From contig NZ_JAAXCU010000033.1 of assembly GCF_012911845.1 (NCBI RefSeq), forward strand, positions 1 to 64,000: 64,000 nucleotides of DNA. The letters run 5' to 3'. Positions 44,103 to 52,269 of this stretch are shown here, in pieces. The translations under genes and the position numbers were made by a program. Below the pieces are notes generated by a model. It was not told the DNA's origin and did no database searches. It saw only the letters and a list, made by a program, of their open reading frames with translations. Origin of the DNA: Bacillus sp. RO2 (GTDB lineage: Bacteria > Bacillota > Bacilli > Bacillales > Bacillaceae_I). How positions within the stretch are numbered: position 1 is the first letter of the stretch; every line of letters starts with the position of its first letter.

Positions 44103-45365
44103 ATGAAAGAGAAAATGATTAAGGAATGGTTGAGTAAAAACACGGGAATTGGTGTCAAGCTTTTAAGAAAGCTTATTCAAGAAAGAAGTGTACAGGGCCA
44201 TGAAAGTTCCGCGCAAGCAGTGGTGATCGAAGCGTGCCGGGAACTGGGGATGGAAATAGACATATGGGAGCCGGATAGTAAAGAAATGAGTTTGCATGAA
44301 AATTTTGTATCCACACGGGATAATTTTGAGGATTCTCCTAATGTTGTGGCGACCTGGAAGGGAACTGGGGGTGGTCGTTCCATCATCCTTAATGGGCATA
44401 TCGATGTAGTACCTGAAGGAGACTTGTTGCAGTGGGAATGTGATCCGTACGAAGGTAAAGTTCAAGATGGTAAAATATACGGCAGGGGAAGCACAGATAT
44501 GAAAGGTGGAAACGTCTCCCTATTACTTGCGCTAAATGCTTTAAAATCCATTGGTGTAAAACTTAAAGGGGATGTAATTTTTCAAAGTGTCATTGAAGAA
44601 GAGAGTGGGGGAGCCGGAACATTGGCGACCATACTTCGAGGCTATTCTGCAGATGCAGTACTAATACCAGAACCTACAAATATGAAAATTTTCCCAAAAC
44701 AACAAGGGTCCATGTGGTTTCGTCTAAAAGTAAAGGGACGTTCAGCACATGGAGGTACACGATATGAGGGAGTAAGTGCCCTTGAAAAGAGCATTCTGGT
44801 TATAGAAAAAATCCAAAAGTTAGAAACGAAAAGAAATGAAAGAGTAGAAGATCCTTTATATAAAGGCATTCCAATACCCCTTCCGATTAACATCGGAAAA
44901 GTAGAAGGAGGAAGTTGGCCGTCCTCGGTACCAGATATGGTAGTGTTGGAAGGAAGAATAGGAGTAGGGCCGGAAGAAAAACTAGTAGAAGTCAAACAAG
45001 AACTAGCAACGTGGATGGAAAGCATGAGTGAAACAGATCCGTGGTTTAAAAGTAACCCTGTCGAACTTGAATGGTTTGGTGCGCAGTGGGTGCCTGGATC
45101 AGTAGAGTTAGGCCATCCTTTTGTGAAGATGATTGAAAAAGCATATATACAAGTGGAAAAGAAGCAACCCATTTTAGAAGCATCACCGTGGGGGACGGAT
45201 GGAGGATTATTCACCCAACTCTCAGGTATCCCAACAGTCGTATGCGGTCCCGGAACAACAGAAGTAGCGCATTATCCTAATGAATTTATCTACATTGACG
45301 AAATGATAAAGGCTGCAGAGATTTTTGCCATTCTTTTAATGGACTGGTGCGAAACCTCTGACTAA
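44103..45365 (+). CDS. yodQ: M20 family amidohydrolase/deacylase (YodQ-like)
   Basis: ATG 44103 follows a GGGGGG site (420 residues); a GTG at 44082 is in frame but lies within that RBS region. ArgE/DapE-like zinc ligands are visible: NGHIDVVPEGD (His, Asp), GRGSTDMKGG (Asp), EEESGGAG (Glu pair) and a late His. The dimerisation segment HGGTRYEGVSALEKS follows. In this cluster it is the likely remover of the N-acetyl group put on by YodP (inference). It ends in a terminator. Confidence 0.88.
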   Translation: MKEKMIKEWLSKNTGIGVKLLRKLIQERSVQGHESSAQAVVIEACRELGMEIDIWEPDSKEMSLHENFVSTRDNFEDSPNVVATWKGTGGGRSIILNGHIDVVPEGDLLQWECDPYEGKVQDGKIYGRGSTDMKGGNVSLLLALNALKSIGVKLKGDVIFQSVIEEESGGAGTLATILRGYSADAVLIPEPTNMKIFPKQQGSMWFRLKVKGRSAHGGTRYEGVSALEKSILVIEKIQKLETKRNERVEDPLYKGIPIPLPINIGKVEGGSWPSSVPDMVVLEGRIGVGPEEKLVEVKQELATWMESMSETDPWFKSNPVELEWFGAQWVPGSVELGHPFVKMIEKAYIQVEKKQPILEASPWGTDGGLFTQLSGIPTVVCGPGTTEVAHYPNEFIYIDEMIKAAEIFAILLMDWCETSD

Positions 45366-45395
45366 GTATAGATGAATAACTAAGCAACTAAAAAA

Positions 45396-45428
45396 GACCG
45401 GGCGGTTCTTGCCCGGTTATTTTTATTG
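45396..45428 (+). terminator. Terminator of the yodTSRQ unit
   Basis: CCGGGC (45398-45403) pairs with GCCCGG (45411-45416), followed by TTATTTTTATT. The upstream GAATAACTAAGCAACTAAAA resembles the tail of the composite element, so the terminator may derive from it. Confidence 0.88.
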
Positions 45429-45476
45429 GTGTGATGGTAGTTGAAGGGGTGGCGGATATTGTTGAATTGTGTCGAG

Positions 45477-45566
45477 TTCTTGATATAATCTATTTTTTCT
45501 TGATATATCTTCAGAATTATTGATATATCTCAGAATTTCTTGATATCCTCCAATTTTTCTTGATAT
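45477..45566. repeat. Phased array: five TTCTTGATAT boxes at exact 20-bp period
   Basis: Boxes begin at 45477, 45497, 45517 (one mismatch, TTATTGATAT), 45537 and 45557. The 10-bp spacers are unrelated except for AT richness. A 20-bp period places all boxes on nearly the same face of the helix. The array is just upstream of the second germinant receptor operon and looks like a multi-site binding region. Confidence 0.85.
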
Positions 45567-45582
45567 CCCATCTGACTGGTTT

Positions 45583-45611
45583 ACATATCCTGAGATGTTT
45601 AGAAAATACTA
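45583..45611 (+). promoter_or_regulatory. Possible SigG promoter of germinant operon 2
   Basis: ACATA (45583-45587), a 17-bp spacer and AATACTA (45605-45611) resemble SigG sites. The match is partial; the start codon of the first gene is 30 bp downstream. Confidence 0.4.
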
Positions 45612-45640
45612 TCAAGTATATGAAGACCGGAGGCAACTTT

Positions 45641-45880
45641 ATGGTTACGTTCTTTACTATCTTACTATTTTTAAGTATGGTGATTTTTACTTCCATCCTC
45701 GATTGTTATTACTATAACAGGGATGTTTTAGACTGTTTTAGTCGTTTGTTCATTTTTGATCCTGGATTAAGAGAGTGGATGGTTTATCTGACGTTTATAT
45801 TTGGGATTTCAATCGCTGTCATTCAAGATCTCCGTTTCAAAAATAATAAAAACAGGAGCAAAGATACTAATGGGCAATAA
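45641..45880 (+). CDS. Small two-helix membrane protein, possible germinant receptor D subunit, 79 aa
   Basis: The frame is open from 45560, but GGAGG before ATG 45641 sets the start. Two hydrophobic helices (about 2-21 and 47-65) are linked by a Cys/Tyr/Asp segment (DCYYYNRDVLDCFSRLF), with a basic tail. D subunits of Ger operons are small two-helix proteins; the position just before gerB and an 11-bp overlap with it support that role (inference). Confidence 0.7.
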   Translation: MVTFFTILLFLSMVIFTSILDCYYYNRDVLDCFSRLFIFDPGLREWMVYLTFIFGISIAVIQDLRFKNNKNRSKDTNGQ

Positions 45881-47001
45881 AGAGACAATATCATTATGGC
45901 AACTGTTTATCTTAATGCTCATTTTTGAAATGGGCAGCGCCACAGTAATCGGGATAGGTGGAGAAGCAAAGCAAAATGTCTGGATTGCCATCAGCTTGGC
46001 TGGATTAATAGGAGTAGGCTATATTTATTTATTTATTACACTTCATGCTTGGAAGAAAAAAAGGCTATAATCTTTTTGCTCTCATAGAATTCTGTTTAGG
46101 GAAATGGTTAGGAAGCGCAATAAGTTTCCTTTACATTATTTATTTTATTTATATCTCTTCAAGAGTTTTGAGAGATTTCGGTGAATTAATTGTGTCTACC
46201 ATTTTTGTCTTTACTCCAATTGAAATAATTAGCATCACGATTATGCTGACGATTATTTACATGTTAAATTCCGGTATTGAAGTGATGGCTAGAACATCGG
46301 AGATATTCTTTCCATATGTGTTTTCTTTTACATTTTTGGTTGGTATTTTTATTTTATTGTCTGGAGAAATCCAATTGGAGAACCTAAGTCCATTTCTAGA
46401 TGAAGGAATGAAACCCATTTTCCAAGCAATTATTCCCGGCCTATTGACCTTTCCTTTTGGAGAACTTATTGCGTTTGCAGTTGTATTACCATTAGTCACC
46501 AAATATACGAAGGCAAAAGGCTTTGCTGTAGGTAGTATCATTCTCAGTACATTAGTACTAGTATATTCATCTGTTATTCAAGTACTGACACTTGGACACG
46601 AAATGAAACAAAGGTCAAACTTCCCCCTCCTTTCGGCTGCAAGGGAAATCTCTTTATTAGATTTTATTGAAAGGGTAGATATAGCAGTCGTCTTTGTGGT
46701 GATGTTTGGAATCATCGTTAAGATAGGTGTTTTCTTTTTTGGGGCAATAAAGGGTTTAGAACATATCTCCAAAAGGGAGTACAGGTCGTATCTAATTCCT
46801 GTTGGTTCAATTATTTGTTTATCCTCCATAATCATAACCGACAATTTTGCTGAACATATTGAGGAAGGTTTACAAATCGTTCCTTATTTTGTCCACCTTC
46901 CCTTTCAGTTCGCATTGCCACTAATTTTACTTGTGATTGTGCTGATACGAACAAGAGGGAGAAGTGGCAGGAAAAGGAGTGATATTAATTGGGAAAGTTG
47001 A
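45870..47001 (+). pseudogene. Spore germination permease subunit B (GerB family), operon 2, frameshifted
   Basis: Two overlapping frames together make one GerB protein of about 376 residues. The first, from ATG 45870 (MGNKETISLWQLF), runs to the TAA at 46068. The second begins near 46045 and carries the rest (GYNLFALIEFCLG to the C-terminus). The shift is at an A7 tract, 46056-46062; with six A the reading is ...LHAWKKKGYNLFALI..., which joins the family pattern without a gap. It may be a true mutation, a sequencing error, or be bypassed by polymerase slippage on the A run. The other genes of the operon are intact. Confidence 0.88.
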
Positions 47002-48581
47002 AACAAATTCTATTAGGGGAAGATAGCAATTTCAGTTCTACCGAAAAAGAGCTATATTCACCTGAAGAAACGTCGGAACCTCTACAAAAATCGCTTAAAG
47101 AAAATGACGAAATCATACAAAAAGAATTTTCTCTCTCCATTGATTTTCACTATTCGACTTTAATTGTTGGAAAAAGGGATGCTATCGTTTATTTTTTTGA
47201 CACCTTGATTGCCAAAGATAGATTGACTGAAGAGATCTTCGAACCGCTTGTTAGTGCAGAAGGGTCTGATACAGTATTACAATCCCGAGATTTAGAAGAG
47301 TTTAGAAAAGAATACTTTGCATCTGTTCCTTATAAATTTGCAGAGAATTATCATCAGATCTTTTGGAAGCTTCTTAATGGATATGCTGTCATTGTAATAG
47401 ATGGAATGGAGCAGGCACTATGCATTAATCTTGGAAGTATTGAAAAAAGAAGCGTAACGGAACCGAGTACCCAAACCATTATCAGAGGACCAAAAGACAG
47501 TTTTACCGAAACGATAAATACAAATATTAGTTTAATTAGACGAAGAATACGTAATCCCAATCTCTGTTTTGAACAATACCGTGTAGGACAGGATACAAAA
47601 ACAGCGGTAGTGATAGGGTATATAAAAAATATTACCAACGATGAACTTGTCCAAGAGGTGAAAAGTAGAATTGAAAAGGTGAATGTAGTGGGGCTTTTTG
47701 ATAGTGGGAATATTGAGGAATACTTGACTGACAAAACGTTGACACCTTTTCCACTTACCTATAACACAGAAAGACCAGATAACATAGCAGCAAATCTTAT
47801 AGAAGGAAAGGTTGCAGTGTTAGTTGATGGCAGTCCTTTCGCATTGAGTGTGCCAACTGTTTTTACCGATTTTTTTATTTCAACGGAAGATTATTATCAA
47901 CCATTTTTCATGGCTTCTTTCATCAGGCTTATCCGGTATGTTTCTTTTATGCTTTCATTGTTATTGCCTTCTTTGTATGTAGCTATTTCTACTTATCATC
48001 ATGAATTGATTCCCACTTCCTTGTTAATTAGTGTTCAAGCTCAAAGAGAAGGTGTACCTTTTCCGGCAGTAATTGAAATACTGCTGATGGAACTTACGTT
48101 TGAAGTATTGAGGGAAGCGGGAGTAAGGATGCCGAGAGCTGTTGGGCAGACAGTTTCCATTGTTGGTGCATTGGTTATCGGACAGGCTGCTGTTGAGGCC
48201 GGGTTAGTTTCTAGTGTTTTAATTATTATTGTCGCGTTGACAGCTATTGCAAGTTTTGTCTCGCCTATTTATAACTTTTCTATTGCGACAAGAATTCTTC
48301 GATTTGCCTACATTATGATGGGAGCATTGATAGGGTTGTATGGAGTACTGCTGTTGGTTGTTATCATGGTTATCCATTTGACTGGTTTACGATCATATGG
48401 CGTGCCGTATCTGGCTCCAGTGGCTCCGCTCCTTTTAGAAGATCAGAAGGATGTATTTGTAAGAATGCCTGTTTGGGATAATATAACCGGCCCATCTTAT
48501 CTAAAGCCTAAGCATACTAAAAAAACTTCCGAAAAAGGAATTAACAGCGGACCATCAAAGGATAAGGGGAATTTTTCATGA
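46989..48581 (+). CDS. Spore germinant receptor subunit A (GerA family), operon 2
   Basis: The 530-residue protein uses a TTG start behind AAAAGGAG and overlaps the gerB frame by 13 bp. It has a charged N-terminal extension, the family block IIRGPKDSFTETINTNISLIRRRI, then membrane helices from about residue 310 with LLMELTFEVLREAGVRMP and GQAAVEAGLVSS. The C-terminal tail is basic. Gene order here is D-B-A-C rather than A-B-C. Together with the C subunit it should form a second receptor if GerB is made. Confidence 0.93.
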   Translation: MGKLKQILLGEDSNFSSTEKELYSPEETSEPLQKSLKENDEIIQKEFSLSIDFHYSTLIVGKRDAIVYFFDTLIAKDRLTEEIFEPLVSAEGSDTVLQSRDLEEFRKEYFASVPYKFAENYHQIFWKLLNGYAVIVIDGMEQALCINLGSIEKRSVTEPSTQTIIRGPKDSFTETINTNISLIRRRIRNPNLCFEQYRVGQDTKTAVVIGYIKNITNDELVQEVKSRIEKVNVVGLFDSGNIEEYLTDKTLTPFPLTYNTERPDNIAANLIEGKVAVLVDGSPFALSVPTVFTDFFISTEDYYQPFFMASFIRLIRYVSFMLSLLLPSLYVAISTYHHELIPTSLLISVQAQREGVPFPAVIEILLMELTFEVLREAGVRMPRAVGQTVSIVGALVIGQAAVEAGLVSSVLIIIVALTAIASFVSPIYNFSIATRILRFAYIMMGALIGLYGVLLLVVIMVIHLTGLRSYGVPYLAPVAPLLLEDQKDVFVRMPVWDNITGPSYLKPKHTKKTSEKGINSGPSKDKGNFS

Positions 48582-49789
48582 GGAAATGGTTATGTATATG
48601 CTCTGTCTTAATCTTATTGACGGGATGCTGGGACAAGGTTGAACTAAATGAAATCTCCATCGTCACAGGGATTGCTATTGAAAAGGGAGAAAATGCAAAG
48701 TTTCGTGTTACAGTCGAGACAATAAACGCACCACAATTATCAGCTGAACAGCCTGGTAGCGGAACACCTGTTATTACTTTTCAAGAAGAAGGGAACTCAC
48801 TGGCTGAATTATCTGAAAGAATGAACGTCGGACTTTCTAGAAAACTCATCTATTCCCACACTAGAATAATTGTTATCGATGAATTACTCGCTAAGGAAGG
48901 TGTCGGTGATGTCTTGGACTTTTTGGAAAGAACGGGAGAATTTCGAAATGACTTCAACATTCTAATATCTAGAGGAACAAGAGCTTCTGATATTGTAAAA
49001 ACAACCTATCCATTAGAGTTAGTACCATCCATAAAGGTGCATAAGCAAATTGAGGTGTATTTAGAAGAATGGGGTGGGGACCCGTATGTACGCCTTACAG
49101 ATTTTATTTCCTCTCTAACTTCAAAGGGGAGACACCCTGTCACAAGTGCTGTATCAATTAATGGAAAACCGGAAGCAGGAAAAAATATTGAACAAAATTC
49201 AAAGACAGAGTTGGATTCCATTGTTGTTATTTCTGGTCTATCCGTTTTTAAAAAAGATAAATTGATTGGTTTTTTATCTCGGGAAGAAGCTAGAGACTAC
49301 CTTTGGACACAAGGTCTTAGCGGGACAAGTCTAACGGTCCCTTGTTATATGGAAGGAAACGATGCAGAAAATAATTATTTAGATATTCGTATTATCCATT
49401 CTCATTCTGATGTGAAAACGACAGAAGAAGAAACGGGGGTCAAAATCAAAGTGAAAATCAGTGGAGAGGCAAAAATACAAGGAACACAATGTCATCAAAA
49501 TCTTGAAAAAATAAAAACATATGAAAATCATGAAGATGCATTAAATAAATATATAGAAGAAAAGATTTTGGCAACTATTCATAAAATGCAAAATGAATAC
49601 AAAGCAGATATTTTTGGGTTTGGGGAGGTATATTTCCGTACCTCTCCAAAAAAATTTAAGAAGGTTGAAGACAAATGGGATGAAATCTTTACAGAAGCAG
49701 AAGTGGAGGTCCTAGCAGATTACCGTATCAAACGTTCAGGAATAAGGAACAAAAGCTTTCTGACCGATGAACCGGTTTCTGGACAATAA
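48578..49789 (+). CDS. Germinant receptor lipoprotein subunit C (GerC family), operon 2
   Basis: The 403-residue protein has a lipobox with Cys17 (LLTGC), followed by WDKVELNEISIVTGIAIE, the usual Ger(x)C mature start. Also seen: HTRIIVIDELLAKEGVGDVLDFL-like and SAVSINGKPEAG. The ATG overlaps the gerA stop by 4 bp. It closes the operon; the yodP gene follows after 64 bp without a strong terminator. Confidence 0.92.
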   Translation: MRKWLCICSVLILLTGCWDKVELNEISIVTGIAIEKGENAKFRVTVETINAPQLSAEQPGSGTPVITFQEEGNSLAELSERMNVGLSRKLIYSHTRIIVIDELLAKEGVGDVLDFLERTGEFRNDFNILISRGTRASDIVKTTYPLELVPSIKVHKQIEVYLEEWGGDPYVRLTDFISSLTSKGRHPVTSAVSINGKPEAGKNIEQNSKTELDSIVVISGLSVFKKDKLIGFLSREEARDYLWTQGLSGTSLTVPCYMEGNDAENNYLDIRIIHSHSDVKTTEEETGVKIKVKISGEAKIQGTQCHQNLEKIKTYENHEDALNKYIEEKILATIHKMQNEYKADIFGFGEVYFRTSPKKFKKVEDKWDEIFTEAEVEVLADYRIKRSGIRNKSFLTDEPVSGQ

Positions 49790-49853
49790 AAAGTGAATAA
49801 TATATGGGGGATTTTCCTACTCTTTAGCGAATTGAATTAGTAGGGGGGATACA

Positions 49854-50747
49854 ATGAGTATAAAAACAGGTAAAACCTTAGTGGTAAAGAATGAAACATT
49901 CTGTTTGAACGCATATGTAGATCAGTTTAATAAAAGACTGAAAATAGAAGATTTCAGAGGGAATTTAGATCACATCTTACATTACATTGGAAATTGGAGC
50001 AAGCAGCCTTTTGTAGAGAAAGTAATTGTAAAATCTAGAAAGGAAAATATTAAAACACTAATGGAAAGAGGGTTTCTTTTGGAAGCCTCTGTTCCTGGAT
50101 ACTTTCTTGGTGGAGAAGGGTTCTTTCTATGCAAATATAAAAATATTGATCGCTATAACAGTGATAGATGGTGTGAAGAAGATAATATCCTTGATTCTGT
50201 ATGGCAAAAAAGGAAGCAAAAAGAAGTACCCCTTGACCCAAATTTAACGTTGCGTGTGGCAGAGGTAAAAGATGCTAAAGCCTTATCCGACTTCTATAAG
50301 TACGTTTTTCCTATTTATCCTGTACCTATTGAGGATCCGAATTATATTATGGAACAAATTCATAGTAATACAGTTTTTATGTTAATAGAAGAAAAAGAAA
50401 ACGGAGAAATAATCGCAGCAGCATCAGCCGCAATAAATGATTCATTTAGAAATGCTGAAATAACGGACTGTGCCACCTCGCCTTTAAAACGTAAAGGGGG
50501 GTATATGAATTCCTTGATTCGTGAATTAGAAGCAGAATTAGTGAAAAGGCAAATTTATTGCAGCTATTCCATTGCCAGGGCTCTCTCATTTGGAATGAAT
50601 GCCGTCTTACACAACCTGGATTACACCTATAAAGGAAGGCTGAAAAACAACTGTTATATTTTTGATAAGATAGAAGATATGAATGTTTGGAGTAAAGATC
50701 TCTCCTTAACAGATGCCCAAAAATTGGCACCAATTGCCGAGAAATAG
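49854..50747 (+). CDS. yodP: Beta-lysine N-acetyltransferase, GNAT family (YodP/AblB-like)
   Basis: The 297-residue protein pairs an N-terminal part (KTLVVKNETFCLNAYVDQFNKRLK) with a C-terminal GNAT domain (about 135-280; AAASAAINDSFRNAEITDCATSP, RKGGYMNSLIRELE). AblB relatives acetylate the epsilon-amine of beta-lysine made by lysine 2,3-aminomutase. kamA lies 1.5 kb downstream, with only the sigma-54 activator gene between. GGGGGG is the RBS. N-acetyl-beta-lysine is an osmolyte in some organisms; here deacylase and CoA-transferase genes suggest degradation. Confidence 0.88.
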   Translation: MSIKTGKTLVVKNETFCLNAYVDQFNKRLKIEDFRGNLDHILHYIGNWSKQPFVEKVIVKSRKENIKTLMERGFLLEASVPGYFLGGEGFFLCKYKNIDRYNSDRWCEEDNILDSVWQKRKQKEVPLDPNLTLRVAEVKDAKALSDFYKYVFPIYPVPIEDPNYIMEQIHSNTVFMLIEEKENGEIIAAASAAINDSFRNAEITDCATSPLKRKGGYMNSLIRELEAELVKRQIYCSYSIARALSFGMNAVLHNLDYTYKGRLKNNCYIFDKIEDMNVWSKDLSLTDAQKLAPIAEK

Positions 50748-50760
50748 GCGGATGATAAAC

Positions 50761-52173
50761 ATGCAAACACACACACTTTCAAAAGAAATGTTAATGGCAA
50801 TATTAGATGGAATCGATGAGGCTATTCACGCAGTAGATAAAGACGGTTTTACGATCTATTATAACAAGGTGGCAGCTGGCTATGATGGCATGAAAGTGGA
50901 AGAGGTGTTAGGGAAACATCTTTTGCATGTTTTCCCTTCCTTGACGGAGGAAACCAGTACCTTACTGAAGGTCCTGAAAACGAAAACACCGATATATCAT
51001 GAAAATCAACGATATGAAAATAAAAAAGGGCAGTTGCTTGAAACGGTGAATACTACCATTCCAATCCTCAAGGGAGACAATTTATTAGGTGCAGTGGAAA
51101 TTGCCAAGAATTATGGACACTTAAATACACTATCTAATAAACTAATGGACTTACAAGCCAAAATTAATAGATCAGAAGGAACTAAGAAGATTTCACCTTT
51201 CCAAGCATCCTATACTTTAGATGATTTCATCACGGATGATCCTGATTGTGTATCTATGCTTCAAGACGCCATGTTATTCGCATCCTCCTTATTACCTGTT
51301 GTTATTTGGGGAGAAACAGGGACGGGGAAGGAAATAATCGCGCAAGGAATTCATCATCACTCTCCTAGAAAACGTGGACCATTCATCGCGCAAAACTGTG
51401 GAGCGATACCGGCAACATTGCTAGAAAGCATTCTGTTTGGAACAGAGAAAGGCAGTTACACCGGAGCAGTTGACCGCAAAGGACTTTTTGAGCTGGCATC
51501 GGGAGGAACCTTATTCCTTGATGAAATGAATTCTATGCCATTAGAATTGCAGGCCAAACTGCTGAGAGTCCTTGAAGATGGATCCATAAGGAGAGTTGGC
51601 GGGACAGCTACGATTAAAGTAGATGTTAGAATTATTACTGCAATGAATGAGTCTCCTGAGACATGTGTAGACAATGGTTCATTTAGAGATGACTTGTATT
51701 ATCGATTGAACACTTGCCCGATATATATCCCTCCACTAAGAGAACGACCTCAAGACATTCGTCTCCTATTGGAAAAGAAATTGCAAGCCAGGATTTCTTA
51801 TCTGTTACCTCATGCAATTGGAGAAATGTTTCGTTCCTATCATTGGCCTGGGAATGTAAGAGAATTAATCAATACGATAGAATATGTCCTATTAAAATCA
51901 AAAAACGAAACCATATCTACTAAACATCTTCCTGCAAAGTTGAACAAAATAAAGCAGCAATCTTCTACCTTGAAAAATCTGGGGTCATTAAGGATGGAAT
52001 TACAGAAGACAGAAGAATCAATGATACAAAATGCCATGGTTCAGACAGGGGGGAATGTAATGAAAGCGGCAAAGATACTGGATATACCTCGTCAGACCCT
52101 TCAATACAAACTTGCTAAAATGGTAGAGAAATCTAATACTGCTGAAGTGCCAAAAATTCGGCACGCAGATTAA
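50761..52173 (+). CDS. Sigma-54 dependent activator with PAS domain (KamR-like)
   Basis: ATG 50761 follows GGCGG by 10 nt (470 residues); the frame is open from 50713 inside yodP. A PAS domain (about 10-110; AVDKDGFTIYYNKVAAGYDG) precedes an AAA+ domain with Walker A GETGTGKE and Walker B GGTLFLDEMN. The sigma-54 contact loop reads GSYTGA instead of the usual GAFTGA. A Fis-type HTH (MKAAKILDIPRQTLQYKL) ends the protein. An exact -24/-12 promoter follows, before kamA, so it is the likely activator of that gene. Confidence 0.93.
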   Translation: MQTHTLSKEMLMAILDGIDEAIHAVDKDGFTIYYNKVAAGYDGMKVEEVLGKHLLHVFPSLTEETSTLLKVLKTKTPIYHENQRYENKKGQLLETVNTTIPILKGDNLLGAVEIAKNYGHLNTLSNKLMDLQAKINRSEGTKKISPFQASYTLDDFITDDPDCVSMLQDAMLFASSLLPVVIWGETGTGKEIIAQGIHHHSPRKRGPFIAQNCGAIPATLLESILFGTEKGSYTGAVDRKGLFELASGGTLFLDEMNSMPLELQAKLLRVLEDGSIRRVGGTATIKVDVRIITAMNESPETCVDNGSFRDDLYYRLNTCPIYIPPLRERPQDIRLLLEKKLQARISYLLPHAIGEMFRSYHWPGNVRELINTIEYVLLKSKNETISTKHLPAKLNKIKQQSSTLKNLGSLRMELQKTEESMIQNAMVQTGGNVMKAAKILDIPRQTLQYKLAKMVEKSNTAEVPKIRHAD

Positions 52174-52225
52174 TAACAAGTTTCTCCTATTCTACATATA
52201 TAAGTAATAACTGGGCATCAGTGTA

Positions 52226-52244
52226 GTTGGCACGGTTATTGCAT
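52226..52244 (+). promoter_or_regulatory. Sigma-54 (-24/-12) promoter of kamA
   Basis: TGGCAC (52228-52233), five bases, then TTGCA (52239-52243) is an exact match to the consensus TGGCAC-N5-TTGCW. Transcription would start near 52254, just before the GGGAGGAG RBS of kamA at 52256-52263. Confidence 0.93.
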
Positions 52245-52269
52245 GGTGTAGAACAGGGAGGAGATAGAG

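Noticed and set aside
45801-46070. A separate 89-codon gene before a second GerB gene starting at 46045
   Set aside because: The two pieces align to the first and remaining parts of one GerB protein and join perfectly if one A is removed from the A7 tract.
50723-50740. Second sigma-54-like site TGGCAC...TTGC
   Set aside because: Only three bases separate the two elements instead of five, and it lies inside the yodP coding sequence.
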